Assembly (NCBI GenBank): GCA_041674265.1
Contig: JBAYWC010000003.1
Coordinates: 1-61,386, forward strand
Direction: 5' to 3'
Source: QYQL01 sp041674265
GTDB taxonomy: Bacteria; Verrucomicrobiota; Verrucomicrobiia; Chthoniobacterales; Terrimicrobiaceae
Length of the DNA stretch: 61,386 nt
Shown piece by piece: positions 25,744 through 34,441 of the stretch. How positions within the stretch are numbered: the stretch's first letter is position 1; each line of letters starts with the position of its first letter. The notes under the pieces were generated by a model. The model searched no databases, was not told the origin of the DNA, and worked only from the letters and a program-made list of their open reading frames with translations. The position numbers and the translations under genes were made by a program.

Positions 25744-26577
25744 TCAATAATCCACGCCTTTTTGGCGCTCGTGGCCGAGGAGGCGCTCGATATAATCTTC
25801 GGAAGAAAGCTTCAGCGGCACCGGCCCGTCCGGTTCTCCCTTGATGAACTGCTGGACCTCCGGATCGGGATGGTTGCGGATTTCATCCGGCGTCCCCCGG
25901 GCGATGATGGTGCCGGCCCGTTTGCCGGCGCCGAGCATGATCATCTGGGTCCCGATGCGAAAGGCGCTGGTCATGTCGTGGCTGACGACCACGGCGGTCA
26001 TGTCCAGTTTGCGGGTCAGATCCAGCGTCAGCCGGTCGATCACGGCCGTCATGATGGGGTCCAGGCCGGATGTCGGCTCATCGCTGAAGAGAACCTCGGG
26101 ATCCAGGGCGACCGCGCGGGCGAGACCGACGCGCTTGCGCATGCCTCCGCTGATCTCGTCCGGCTTGAGGTTTTCAAAGCCGGTGAGCCCGACCAGCTCG
26201 AGTTTCATTTTGACGATGAGGTCCACGATCTCCGGATCGACGGCGCTGTTTTCGATGAGGGGAAGCGCCACGTTCTCGCCGACCGTGAGCGATTGGAGCA
26301 GGGCGCCGGATTGAAAGTTCATTCCGAAGCGGAGACGCAGTTGTTCGAGTTTCGTCTGCGGCATGGTGGTGATTTCCTCCCCGAAGAGCCTGATCGATCC
26401 CGAGGTGGGTTTCATGGCTCCGATGATGTGGCGCAGGAGGGTGCTTTTTCCGCATCCCGATCCCCCCATGATGATCATGGTGTCCCCCTTGTTCACGGAA
26501 AATCCGACCCCGTCGAGCACGGTGCGCGGCCCGAATTTTTTGACCAGATCACGGACTTCGATGATGGGATCGGACAT
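25744..26577 (-). CDS. ABC transporter ATP-binding protein, MlaF-like
   Basis: 277 residues. Cytoplasmic ATPase of an Mla-type phospholipid/organic-solvent transporter. Walker A MGGSGCGKSTLLRH, signature ISGGMRKRVGLARA, Walker B EVLFSDEPTSGLDP, and the following switch His in VVVSHDM. The ISGGM(R/K)KR form is characteristic of the Mla/Ttg2A group. It follows the permease gene by one base. A C-terminal tail beyond the ATPase core (VPLKLSSEDYIERLLGHERQ) is longer than in MlaF. No MlaD-like MCE protein is encoded here, so the lipid-binding partner is elsewhere. Confidence 0.88.
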   Translation of the reverse strand: MSDPIIEVRDLVKKFGPRTVLDGVGFSVNKGDTMIIMGGSGCGKSTLLRHIIGAMKPTSGSIRLFGEEITTMPQTKLEQLRLRFGMNFQSGALLQSLTVGENVALPLIENSAVDPEIVDLIVKMKLELVGLTGFENLKPDEISGGMRKRVGLARAVALDPEVLFSDEPTSGLDPIMTAVIDRLTLDLTRKLDMTAVVVSHDMTSAFRIGTQMIMLGAGKRAGTIIARGTPDEIRNHPDPEVQQFIKGEPDGPVPLKLSSEDYIERLLGHERQKGVDY

Positions 26578-26578
26578 T

Positions 26579-27331
26579 TCAGAAGAAGAAAATCGCCGTC
26601 AGGACGGCATTGGCCACGAGCATCGCCAGGATCGAGGTGACGACGGACGACGTGGTGGCCTGCCCGACCCCCTCGGCTCCCCCGGAAACTCCGAGCCCCG
26701 CCTGACAGGAGATCAGGATGATCAACCAGGCGAAGACAAAACTCTTGATGATCCCCGAGCAGAGGTCCATGGGATGCCCGGCCTCGAGCAAACGCTGGAT
26801 GTATCCGGCCGTGCTCATGTCGAGCGAGAAATGGCAAATCACCCATCCGCCGGCCATGCCGATGTAATTTCCAAAAACCGTGAGCACGGGCAGCATGATC
26901 ATCATGGCCAGGAAACGCGGGACGGCGAGGAATCGCACGGGGTTGATGGCCATCACCTCGAGCGCCTCGATTTCCTCGCCGACTTTCATCGTGCCGAGTT
27001 CCGCCGTCACCGCCGATCCGCTGCGCCCGATCACCACGACACCCACCAGCAAAGGGCCGAGTTCGCGGAGGACCGTCACGGCGACGAGGTTGGGCACATA
27101 GGACGAGGCGCCCATCCGCGAGAGTTCCTGGGCCCCTTGCATGGCGAGGGTCAACCCGATGCTCAGCGAGGTGAGCGCCGTCATCGGAAAGGCCTGCACG
27201 CCGATGCGGACCATTTGTTGGAACATGGCCGACAACCGGATCGGCTGGCCGCGGAACGGACCCAGAAAAAGCCAGTAGAGGATGTTCCTGTTGAGGGAAA
27301 AAAATGCGCGGAACTCCCCCACCAGGCTCAT
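26579..27331 (-). CDS. ABC transporter permease, MlaE family
   Basis: 250 residues, five to six membrane segments. The MlaE hallmark is visible: ELGTMKVGEEIEALEVMAIN, followed by PVRFLAVPR, the cytoplasmic loop that contacts the ATPase. Moves lipids across or between membranes in the Mla system (family knowledge; direction not inferable). Its start overlaps the stop of the STAS gene (ATGA), giving the order STAS - permease - ATPase, equivalent to MlaB - MlaE - MlaF. Confidence 0.9.
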   Translation of the reverse strand: MSLVGEFRAFFSLNRNILYWLFLGPFRGQPIRLSAMFQQMVRIGVQAFPMTALTSLSIGLTLAMQGAQELSRMGASSYVPNLVAVTVLRELGPLLVGVVVIGRSGSAVTAELGTMKVGEEIEALEVMAINPVRFLAVPRFLAMMIMLPVLTVFGNYIGMAGGWVICHFSLDMSTAGYIQRLLEAGHPMDLCSGIIKSFVFAWLIILISCQAGLGVSGGAEGVGQATTSSVVTSILAMLVANAVLTAIFFF

Positions 27332-27669
27332 TTTGCCGCGAGCGCGGCGATGGCCTCTTCCGCCGTGCCGCTGATCACAAAGAGTTCGTTCAGGCGGACA
27401 AGGTCGAATATCGTCCGGACTTTTTTCTGAAGCCCGAAAAGCGCCAGCTTGCCGTTGAACGCCGCGCTTTCGCGAACATACTCGATCAGCGTCGCCAGCC
27501 CGCTCGAGTCGATGTAGTCCACGGAACTGAAATCCAGGAGCAGCGCGGAGGTCTTCGCATGGGCGCGCTTTTGAAGCTCGGCCCTCAGGGCGGGAGAGGC
27601 GTGCAAATCGATTTCGCCCGACAGCTTGAGCGTCGTGACGGCCTCCGAGTCTGATTTTTCGATTTGCAT
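27328..27669 (-). CDS. STAS-domain protein, MlaB-like
   Basis: 113 residues, one STAS domain with the antagonist-type site SVDYIDSSGLATLIEYV (S55/S56). Such a domain encoded directly before an MlaE/MlaF pair is usually the MlaB component that stabilises the ATPase, but the intact DSSG site also fits an anti-sigma antagonist. Context favours the first. ATG at 27669 (MQIEKSDSEAVTTL) starts the domain cleanly. Confidence 0.8.
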   Translation of the reverse strand: MQIEKSDSEAVTTLKLSGEIDLHASPALRAELQKRAHAKTSALLLDFSSVDYIDSSGLATLIEYVRESAAFNGKLALFGLQKKVRTIFDLVRLNELFVISGTAEEAIAALAAK

Positions 27670-27816
27670 CCCCTGTTGATTAGCTTCCCGGCGCACGGGA
27701 GGGAAGCGCGGAGTTTTGGCCTTTTCCAACCCCCCCCGAATCTGCGCGCCAGATCGCTCTCCCGTCTGTTCCAGAGGGAATGCGCGAGGGAGACCTTGCG
27801 CGCGGATTGGGGCCGG

Positions 27817-28956
27817 TCAGGCCGTCGGGTTCGGGAGCGTCCGGCGGGTCTCCACCCAATGCCTGATCGATTCCCGCAGTTGATCCGCGGCCTCGCGAAC
27901 ATCCCGTTTGAGTTCGCGCATTTCGCGCCGGGAAATTTCCCCGCGACGTTCCGCCGCTTCGCGATATCGAACAAGGAGAGTTTCCCAGCGCTCCATGGCC
28001 ACGTTCAGGCGGGTCCTGGCGTTTTCCAGGAGGGCGTGAAGGGAATCGGTGAGCGGATGCTGGTCGATGTGCGCCTGCAGGTGGCGGTCCTGTTCCGCGA
28101 TCTGGGCCTTCAGGATTTTTTCCTCCGGCACAGTGCGTAATCCCCGGACGAGACCGAGCTTGCTGAGAAGCCAGATCGTCCATTTCGTCGGATCGAACTG
28201 CCAGGGCTTCACGCCATTGCGGTAGTCGTGCTGAAATTCGTGATGAAAGTTATGGTATCCTTCTCCAAAGGTGCAAACCGCCATCAGGAGGCTGTCCCTT
28301 GCCGTGCAGTTGCTGGAATAGGGACGGTCGCCGATCCAATGGCAAAGGGAGTTGATGCAAAAGGTCATGTGATGCACGACCACGATGCGGGCGACTCCGG
28401 CGATCAGAAAGGCCCCCAGGGCCGCGACCGGGCCGCCCCAGAGCCAGCCGATGGCCGCTGGGAGCGCGAAGGCGGTCGCGATGGCGATCGGGACATAATA
28501 CTCGTGCTGCCACCAGGCCAGGCGGTCCTTTTGGAGGTCTCGTACCCAAGTGAGCGGGGTGTCGGGGCCGGTGCGAAAAAGCAACCAGCCGATGTGGGCA
28601 TGGAAGAGACCCCTCGAAATATCGTAGGGATCTTCCTCGTGATCCACGAATTTGTGGTGGCGGCGGTGGTCGGCGGACCATGCGAGCGCCGATCCTTCGA
28701 AAGCCGCCGCCCCAAACAGGAGGGTGAACGCCTTCACCGGCCAGCTCGCCTTGAATGTCAGGTGGGAAAAGAGCCTGTGGTATCCGAGTGTGATGCTCAG
28801 CCCGGTCGAGATGAGGAAGAACCAAAACAGCGAAACTTGAAAGCTGTCCAACCCGTAATGCCAGATATAGAGAGGAACGGCGGTGATGGTTGTGACAAAT
28901 GTTCCGATGAGGAACGTGGAGTTCGTCCAGCGGACGTAATTCAAGAAAGCTTTCAT
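27817..28956 (-). CDS. Acyl-CoA/fatty acid desaturase with helical C-terminal extension
   Basis: 379 residues. Membrane di-iron desaturase with the three histidine boxes: GYHRLFSH, WSADHRRHHKFVD and GYHNFHHEF, and paired membrane helices before and after. This is the delta-9 (stearoyl-CoA) type, which introduces a double bond using O2 and an electron donor. After the last box, the domain is followed by about 100 charged residues predicted helical (ILKAQIAEQDRHLQAHIDQH ... RREMRELKRDVREAADQL), an unusual coiled-coil-like tail. Start MKAFLNYVRWTN at 28956. Divergent from the secreted hypothetical gene. Confidence 0.88.
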   Translation of the reverse strand: MKAFLNYVRWTNSTFLIGTFVTTITAVPLYIWHYGLDSFQVSLFWFFLISTGLSITLGYHRLFSHLTFKASWPVKAFTLLFGAAAFEGSALAWSADHRRHHKFVDHEEDPYDISRGLFHAHIGWLLFRTGPDTPLTWVRDLQKDRLAWWQHEYYVPIAIATAFALPAAIGWLWGGPVAALGAFLIAGVARIVVVHHMTFCINSLCHWIGDRPYSSNCTARDSLLMAVCTFGEGYHNFHHEFQHDYRNGVKPWQFDPTKWTIWLLSKLGLVRGLRTVPEEKILKAQIAEQDRHLQAHIDQHPLTDSLHALLENARTRLNVAMERWETLLVRYREAAERRGEISRREMRELKRDVREAADQLRESIRHWVETRRTLPNPTA

Positions 28957-29084
28957 AAATGGTGCGGGCGCGCTTCCGGGAGAAATTGACCCCGGTCACA
29001 CATCCGCAAAATGTGGGGGCATATGCGGGTCTTGTCAACCAGAACACGCTGGACCAAAGCGCGGAAACTGGCAGGATGTCTGCC

Positions 29085-30077
29085 ATGAAATTCCCCCGTT
29101 TTGTCGGCATCGGTGTCTTCCTCTCGATTTCCCTTCTCCATGCGCAACAGCAGGATGCCCCTCCCCCGAATCTGGAGGCCATCATGAAAGAGATCATGGC
29201 CTTGGAGCAAAAGCAGAAGCAGGGCAAGATTTCCGAGCGCAACGCGATCATCGGGCAGATCCAGTCCGTCGCTTCCAACGGGCAGACGGCGGCCAGTTTC
29301 TACTCCCAGGCGATTGAGGAGGTGCAGTTCAAAGGCAAGAAAGACAAGGTGGAGGCGTTCACCGCCTGGAAAAAAACCCACTCGGACCTGCTCCGCTCGA
29401 AGGAACTGCAGACCGCTCTCCTGCTGCATTTGAAATATCTCCTGCTGGCTCTCCAGCGGAAAGAATTGGAAAATCCGGAGACCCAGCTTCCCGCGGTGAT
29501 GGCCTACCTCAACGAGTTGATCGCAAACCAAATGCCTCCCCCGGATGCGGCAAAAGGCCGCCCCGACAAACCGGCGGATCGCGGCGGAAAACAGCCCGCG
29601 TTCTCGGACGAGATTAAAAACCTCCTCCTCAAGCCTCTCGGCCAGTCGGTCTTCGCCCAGTGGATGCGGCTTGGGGAGTGGCTCCCGGATGAAAAAACCT
29701 GGGAGAGCAAACCGGGGGATGTCGCGGGAATCCTTGAAAAAAACGTGCGTCCGGCCATGCGGGAGAAGAAAGATCCGCAACTCATCCAGACATGGGACCT
29801 GGAGATGAAGGTCGAAGCCGATCGGATTACTGCCGGACGCTCCGATCACCAGGCGGATGAGTTCAACGCTGTGACCCGCCCCAGGCTGCAATTCAAACAG
29901 GCGCAGGACATGATCGTCGTCGGGCAGCCGAACCGGGCTCTGGCCGGGATGATCACCCTGGCGCGAAGCAATCCGGGACACCCGGATTTCTCTATTTGGG
30001 TGGGCAAGATCCGCGAATTGATCAAGTCGGCTTCTGCCAAAACATCCCCGCAATCACCTCCGGATAACGCTCTGTGA
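29085..30077 (+). CDS. Secreted hypothetical protein
   Basis: About 330 residues that I do not recognise. A signal peptide (MKFPRFVGIGVFLSISLLHA) is followed by a Gln/Lys-rich helical region (EAIMKEIMALEQKQKQGKIS), a Pro/Lys-rich segment (PPPDAAKGRPDKPADRGGKQ), and a second helical half. An ATG at 29076 is also possible; 29085 has an AGG nine bases upstream. The last 56 bases overlap the 3' end of the convergent acyl-CoA synthetase gene. Probably periplasmic. Confidence 0.65.
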   Translation: MKFPRFVGIGVFLSISLLHAQQQDAPPPNLEAIMKEIMALEQKQKQGKISERNAIIGQIQSVASNGQTAASFYSQAIEEVQFKGKKDKVEAFTAWKKTHSDLLRSKELQTALLLHLKYLLLALQRKELENPETQLPAVMAYLNELIANQMPPPDAAKGRPDKPADRGGKQPAFSDEIKNLLLKPLGQSVFAQWMRLGEWLPDEKTWESKPGDVAGILEKNVRPAMREKKDPQLIQTWDLEMKVEADRITAGRSDHQADEFNAVTRPRLQFKQAQDMIVVGQPNRALAGMITLARSNPGHPDFSIWVGKIRELIKSASAKTSPQSPPDNAL

Positions 30078-31947
30078 TGACGTGGCGTTTGAGCTTGTAG
30101 GTGTTCGTCAGTTCATCGCCCACCTCGAACGACCTCGGGACAAAACGCCAGACCGCAATTCTCTCGAACGCCTTGAACCCGGTCTCGGCGCCCACCAGCT
30201 TGCGGATTTCATCGTCCATGAGCCGGTGGGCGTCTTCGCGCGGAAGAACGTCCGCGAGATGCGCCACCTTCAGGCCGGCGGCCCGAAACCCGTCCACGGA
30301 CGGAACAATCAAGGCCCCGAGGTGTTTTTGATCCTGTCCGACGACCATGCATTGCTCGATCAGCGGGGAACCGACCAGGCGGGCCTCGATCGGAAGCGGC
30401 TCCACATTTTCCCCGCTCAGGAGCACGATCGTATCCTTCGAACGTCCGAGGATTTTCAGGCAACCGTTGAAGGTGATCATCCCGATGTCGCCGGTGTTGA
30501 ACCAGCCGTCCCGCACGACATGGTCGGTCCCCGCGGGATCCTTGTGGTAGCCATTCATGACCTGGGGGCCCCGGACATGGATTTCTCCCCGCAGCCCGCG
30601 CCCGTGCCCGCGCCGCCAGGTATTCGGATAGAGGATGTCCCCCGTGTGCAGATCGACGATCCGGACTTCCGTTCCGGGGTAGGGATGGCCGACGGTGCCG
30701 ATAACCAGGTTTTTCCAGGTCCGGACGGCGAGAACCGGCGATGTCTCCGTGAGCCCATATCCCTCGAGGACCGGGATCCCGATGAAATTGAAAAACTCAT
30801 CCACATGCGGCTGCAGTGCCCCGCCTCCGGAGATCGTGCCGCGAAATCTCCCCCCGACAATGCCGCGAAGTTTCAAGAGCACGAGACGGTCCAGAAGCCG
30901 GTGCGGCACGATGGAGGTCAACCAGCCCAGGGCACGCGACACCGCCAGTCCGAGACTTTCCGGCAGACCGCGACCCGCCATGTCCAGTTCCTGCCCCAGG
31001 AAAAACCGCTCGGCACGGTGGACATTCCGGGCACAGGCGTAGGCCGCATGGAACAAAACCCGGCGCAGGGGAGAGGCGGACTTCACGTTCGAGAGAATTT
31101 TTTGGTAGAGACTTTCCCAGAGCCTGGGAGCCGAGGCCATCAACGTCGGGCGGACGACTTTCAAGTCCTCGCCGATCGCGCGAAGGCTCGTGTAATAAGT
31201 GCAGGCCCCCATCGCAATGGCCACCATCTCGAAGATCCTCTCATAACTGTGCCACACCGGCAGGATCGACAGCGTCCGGTCTCCCGGCTCGAGATCGAAT
31301 GGCAGGTTGGCAATCTGCGAGCACATGTTGGCATGCGCGAGCGGGACCCCTTTCGGAGTTCCCGTCGTGCCGGAAGTGTAGATGATCGTGAAAAGGTCGT
31401 CCGGCTTCACGGCCGCGGCGCGCTCGGCCGCGGACCGGTCGCCGGCCTGCCTGCGCCGCGCCCCTTCCAGGATGAGGTCCTCGAGACGAAGGGCCCCGCG
31501 CGGGGCTTCGCCGGCGGCCGACATCAGGATGACTTTCTCGTGCCTCTTCAGCCGGTGATGGCATCGCTGAAGTTTCTCGAGCGTGGTCAGGTTTTCGACA
31601 AAAACCACCCGCGCATCGGCATGGGCCAGGATGTAAACCAACTCCTCGTCCGTGATGTCGGTGCCCCTGGGAACATCGGCGGCCCCCGCGAGCAGAATCC
31701 CGTAGTCGCAGAAGATCCATTCCAGGCGGTTGTCGGCAATCAGCCCCACATGATCCCCGGCATGCACGCCGAGCGAGATCAGCGCCGTCGCCAGATCGAG
31801 ACCCGTTTCATAGAGCTCGCGAAAACTGACGGGAAGAAATTTCCCCGAGGCATCCTTTCTCGCAAAAGCCGGGAGATCGCCGAAACGTTCCGCGGCTCCG
31901 GCAAAGACTTCCGTGAGGGTAGAGGCGATGATTCGATTTTCCAACAT
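30022..31947 (-). CDS. Long-chain fatty acid--CoA ligase (AMP-binding, FadD15-like)
   Basis: 641 residues. ANL-superfamily enzyme that forms acyl-AMP and then acyl-CoA. The phosphate-binding loop is YTSGTTGTPKGVPLAH, the adenine/acyl site is EGYGLTETSPVLA, and the hinge region is GDIGMITFNGCLKILGRSKD. Length and the opening ASTLTEVFAGAAERFGDLPA fit the larger long-chain ligases. ATG at 31947 (MLENRIIAST); the frame upstream is not family-like. With the desaturase nearby it suggests a lipid-metabolism neighbourhood. Confidence 0.9.
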   Translation of the reverse strand: MLENRIIASTLTEVFAGAAERFGDLPAFARKDASGKFLPVSFRELYETGLDLATALISLGVHAGDHVGLIADNRLEWIFCDYGILLAGAADVPRGTDITDEELVYILAHADARVVFVENLTTLEKLQRCHHRLKRHEKVILMSAAGEAPRGALRLEDLILEGARRRQAGDRSAAERAAAVKPDDLFTIIYTSGTTGTPKGVPLAHANMCSQIANLPFDLEPGDRTLSILPVWHSYERIFEMVAIAMGACTYYTSLRAIGEDLKVVRPTLMASAPRLWESLYQKILSNVKSASPLRRVLFHAAYACARNVHRAERFFLGQELDMAGRGLPESLGLAVSRALGWLTSIVPHRLLDRLVLLKLRGIVGGRFRGTISGGGALQPHVDEFFNFIGIPVLEGYGLTETSPVLAVRTWKNLVIGTVGHPYPGTEVRIVDLHTGDILYPNTWRRGHGRGLRGEIHVRGPQVMNGYHKDPAGTDHVVRDGWFNTGDIGMITFNGCLKILGRSKDTIVLLSGENVEPLPIEARLVGSPLIEQCMVVGQDQKHLGALIVPSVDGFRAAGLKVAHLADVLPREDAHRLMDDEIRKLVGAETGFKAFERIAVWRFVPRSFEVGDELTNTYKLKRHVITERYPEVIAGMFWQKPT

Positions 31948-32023
31948 GGGGACGAAGCGCCCCCAAGAGAACCCTTTCCCGTTTCTTGCGCAAATGATTT
32001 TCTCTGCTACTTTCCCCCCCAAC

Positions 32024-32221
32024 ATGAAATCCATTCTCACCCTCCTGTCCGTCGCCTGCCTCGCCACCATCGGATTCACCGGTTGTTCCTCGACCTGCGC
32101 GAAGGGAACCCCGAAAGCCTGCCTGATGACCAAAAAACCTTGCCCCGCCAAGACGTCGTGCTGCGCAACTCCCCCGGCCGCTTGCCCGATGAAAAAGAAG
32201 CCTGCAAACACCCCTCAATAA
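32024..32221 (+). CDS. Small cysteine-rich lipoprotein
   Basis: 65 residues. Signal MKSILTLLSVACLATIGFTGCSS ends at a lipobox (FTGC). The mature part is about 45 residues with six cysteines besides the lipidated one, in CAKG, CLM, KPCPAK, SCCAT and ACPMKKK, plus two Met. Two CP motifs and a CC pair suggest thiol-based metal binding or disulfides. Divergent from the acyl-CoA ligase gene (77 bases between starts), convergent with tolB. Function unknown. Confidence 0.65.
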   Translation: MKSILTLLSVACLATIGFTGCSSTCAKGTPKACLMTKKPCPAKTSCCATPPAACPMKKKPANTPQ

Positions 32222-32273
32222 AGAACCTCGCCGCAAACGGAGAGGCATTTGGCCAGCCGCGTAATAACAGCCG

Positions 32274-33416
32274 TTACCGCGACCAGGTGGGTTCGCTGAC
32301 TTTCCCGAGCCCGCTGACGATCGGGGTGGGGCGGCCTTTGACGGTGTCGAGTAGGGTGAGCGTGGATCCGTTGCTATAGATGATGTGGCGGGAGTCGGCG
32401 CCCCAGACCGGATCTTCGCCTTCGGCCACGATGCGGGTTGTTCCGGAGGCAAGATCCAGGATGGCGATCGAGAACCCTCCCTGGCGGACAGTAAAGGCGA
32501 TTTTTTTTCCGTCAGGCGACCAGCTCGGTTCGGTGGAATAGCTGTATCCCGTGGGGATCGGGCGTCCGCTTCCGCCTCCGGAGCCAATGCGGAAAAGCTG
32601 CGGACCGCCGCGTTCATCCGACGAATAGACGATTTCGCCGCCGTCGGGCGACCACGATGGCGAGGATTCGACGCCCCGCGTATGCGTGAGCCGCCGGGTG
32701 CCGGACCCGCCGGCGCTGACGACATAGAGTTCGGGGTTGCCATCCCGGCTGATCGAGCAGGCGATGCGTCCGCCATCCGGCGAGAAGGCGGCGCCGGAAT
32801 TGGTGCCGGGGAATTTGATGATGCGGTTTCTTGCGCCGGAGCTCAGGTCGATGAGGTAGATGTCCGCATACCCGCTCTGGTAGCCGGTGTAGGCCAGCTT
32901 CGAACCGTCGCGGGAAATCGCCGGGGCGACACTGATGCCGCCGTCGTTGGTGAGTTGCTTCACATTCGCCCCGTCGTAGTCGGCGGTGTAGATCTCCTTT
33001 TTTCCGGTGCGCGACGACGCGAATGCGATTTTCGAGGAGGCGATGCCTTTGTTGCCGGTGATCGTCTCGACGATGTCGTCGGAGAATTGGTGGGCGGCAG
33101 ACCGGGTGTTCCCGCTGTAGGATTTCTGGAGAATGACGCTTCCGGTGTTGTCGGTCACCGTTCCCTGGAGGCTTCCCCCACCCGCGGTCGCCCCCACGGA
33201 AAAGCTGGCCCTCTCGGGCGGGGACATCAGAAACAGGCTGGAAAGATCCAGGTCGTTCTGGACCACTTTTGATGCCGTGGCTCCCTCGGCCCCACCGAAA
33301 GGCTTGATGGCGATGCTGGTCGCGTCACCTTTTTTTACTGTGATCGTGGCTTCTTCGGCGAGGAGCGCCATTGGGAAAACAATGGCCGCCGTGGTGAGGA
33401 TCCGGAGAAATTTCAT
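32274..33416 (-). CDS. tolB: TolB-like periplasmic beta-propeller protein
   Basis: 380 residues. Signal peptide MKFLRILTTAAIVFPMALLA, an N-terminal TolB domain (ATITVKKGDATSIAIKPFGG ... NDLDLSSLF), then WD40-like repeats of the PD40 type, each with xxP.WSPDG: SPSWSPDGGEIVYSSDE, TEPSWSPDGKKIAFTV, GAAFSPDGGRIACSIS. TolB works with Pal and TolQRA in outer-membrane constriction during division. No other tol genes are adjacent; pheA lies upstream on the same strand with a 37-base gap. Confidence 0.85.
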   Translation of the reverse strand: MKFLRILTTAAIVFPMALLAEEATITVKKGDATSIAIKPFGGAEGATASKVVQNDLDLSSLFLMSPPERASFSVGATAGGGSLQGTVTDNTGSVILQKSYSGNTRSAAHQFSDDIVETITGNKGIASSKIAFASSRTGKKEIYTADYDGANVKQLTNDGGISVAPAISRDGSKLAYTGYQSGYADIYLIDLSSGARNRIIKFPGTNSGAAFSPDGGRIACSISRDGNPELYVVSAGGSGTRRLTHTRGVESSPSWSPDGGEIVYSSDERGGPQLFRIGSGGGSGRPIPTGYSYSTEPSWSPDGKKIAFTVRQGGFSIAILDLASGTTRIVAEGEDPVWGADSRHIIYSNGSTLTLLDTVKGRPTPIVSGLGKVSEPTWSR

Positions 33417-33453
33417 GCCCCACTGATTCGCAAACCGGCGGGCGTTTGACAAG

Positions 33454-34278
33454 TCAGGAACAAAACCGCCTGCCGAGCGGGAATGTTCCCAGGTTGTCCA
33501 GCGAACGGGCGATTTTTTCGGCCCGTTCGAGGGCGCGTTTGACGGCGGGCATGTCCGGGCCACCCTCGATTTCCACGTAGAAAACATATGTCTGCGGCTG
33601 GCCGGGAACCGGACGGGAAACGATGCGCGTGAGGCTCACATGCTCGCGCGCGAACGGGCCGAGGAATTTGTGCAGGCTTCCGCATTCGTTGCGCAGCGCC
33701 GCGATGAGCGCCGTCCGCCCGTTTTTGCGGGCGGCCGCCGGACGGCGTGAGATCACAAAAAAATTCGTCACGTTCACCGGTTCGCCCCCGGACGGAAACT
33801 CGATGACATCCAGCCCGTAGAGATCCGCCGCTCCGGGCGATGCCAGGGCCGCGGCATTCCGGCTTTCCGCCGCGCGCTTGGCGGCGACCGCCGTGCTGGA
33901 GACGGGGACGAGCCGGGCGGCGGGATGGTTCTGTTTCAGCCACGCGCTGTGGTGCTTGATCTGGACGAAATGGGAATACACGGTCTTTACGGCTTTGCCC
34001 GCGCGTCCGAGCAACGCGATCCGGATGTCCAATGACAATTCCTCACGGATCGAGATCCGCCCGGCATGGCGGATCAGGAGATCCACCGTGTCGTAAACCG
34101 TGCCGCCCGAGGAGTTCTCGACGGGAATCAGGCCCAGGGCGGCTTCCCCCGCCAGCACCCGGTCGAAGACGGTCTCGACCGTGCTGCAGTCGAGAAATCC
34201 CGCCTTTTCCCCGAACCGCTGCCGCGCGAGAATCGCGGAAAATGTTCCCTCCGGCCCGAGATAGGCGATGGATTTCAT
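33454..34278 (-). CDS. pheA: Prephenate dehydratase
   Basis: 274 residues. Converts prephenate to phenylpyruvate in phenylalanine synthesis. The PDT domain opens MKSIAYLGPEGTFSAILARQ; the substrate-site motif is near VTNFFVISRRP (family TRFxVI). A C-terminal ACT regulatory domain reads GSLHKFLGPFAREHVSLTRI, then SRP, with the usual ESRP as VSRP. It lacks the chorismate mutase domain of the enterobacterial fusion. ATG at 34278. Probably feedback-inhibited by Phe through the ACT domain (family knowledge). Confidence 0.93.
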   Translation of the reverse strand: MKSIAYLGPEGTFSAILARQRFGEKAGFLDCSTVETVFDRVLAGEAALGLIPVENSSGGTVYDTVDLLIRHAGRISIREELSLDIRIALLGRAGKAVKTVYSHFVQIKHHSAWLKQNHPAARLVPVSSTAVAAKRAAESRNAAALASPGAADLYGLDVIEFPSGGEPVNVTNFFVISRRPAAARKNGRTALIAALRNECGSLHKFLGPFAREHVSLTRIVSRPVPGQPQTYVFYVEIEGGPDMPAVKRALERAEKIARSLDNLGTFPLGRRFCS

Positions 34279-34302
34279 GGCGCGAGGAGGAGAAAGCCTG
34301 CC

Positions 34303-34366
34303 GTGGCACAAGCATCCCGTCCATGCCTGACCCGATTGTTGCGCGAGGGCAGGATGCCCAGGCCAC
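34303..34366. repeat. REP-like imperfect palindrome between pheA and rsmE
   Basis: GTGGC(acaa)GCATCC at 34303-34317 and GGATGC(ccag)GCCAC at 34352-34366 are inverted copies separated by about 35 bases. The 163-base gap between rsmE and pheA otherwise shows no gene. Whether this sequence is dispersed in the genome cannot be seen here. Confidence 0.4.
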
Positions 34367-34441
34367 GAGTCGCCCGCGGCGAAGCCATGGGGTTTCGGTC
34401 TCTGCCGGGCAACCCGACGACAAATCTTTGGTGCGATCGCA

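Noticed and set aside
28986..29014. Promoter-like TTGACC with AAATGT 17 bases on, before the secreted hypothetical gene
   Set aside because: The -10 box is poor and the leader would be long; kept out of the feature list.
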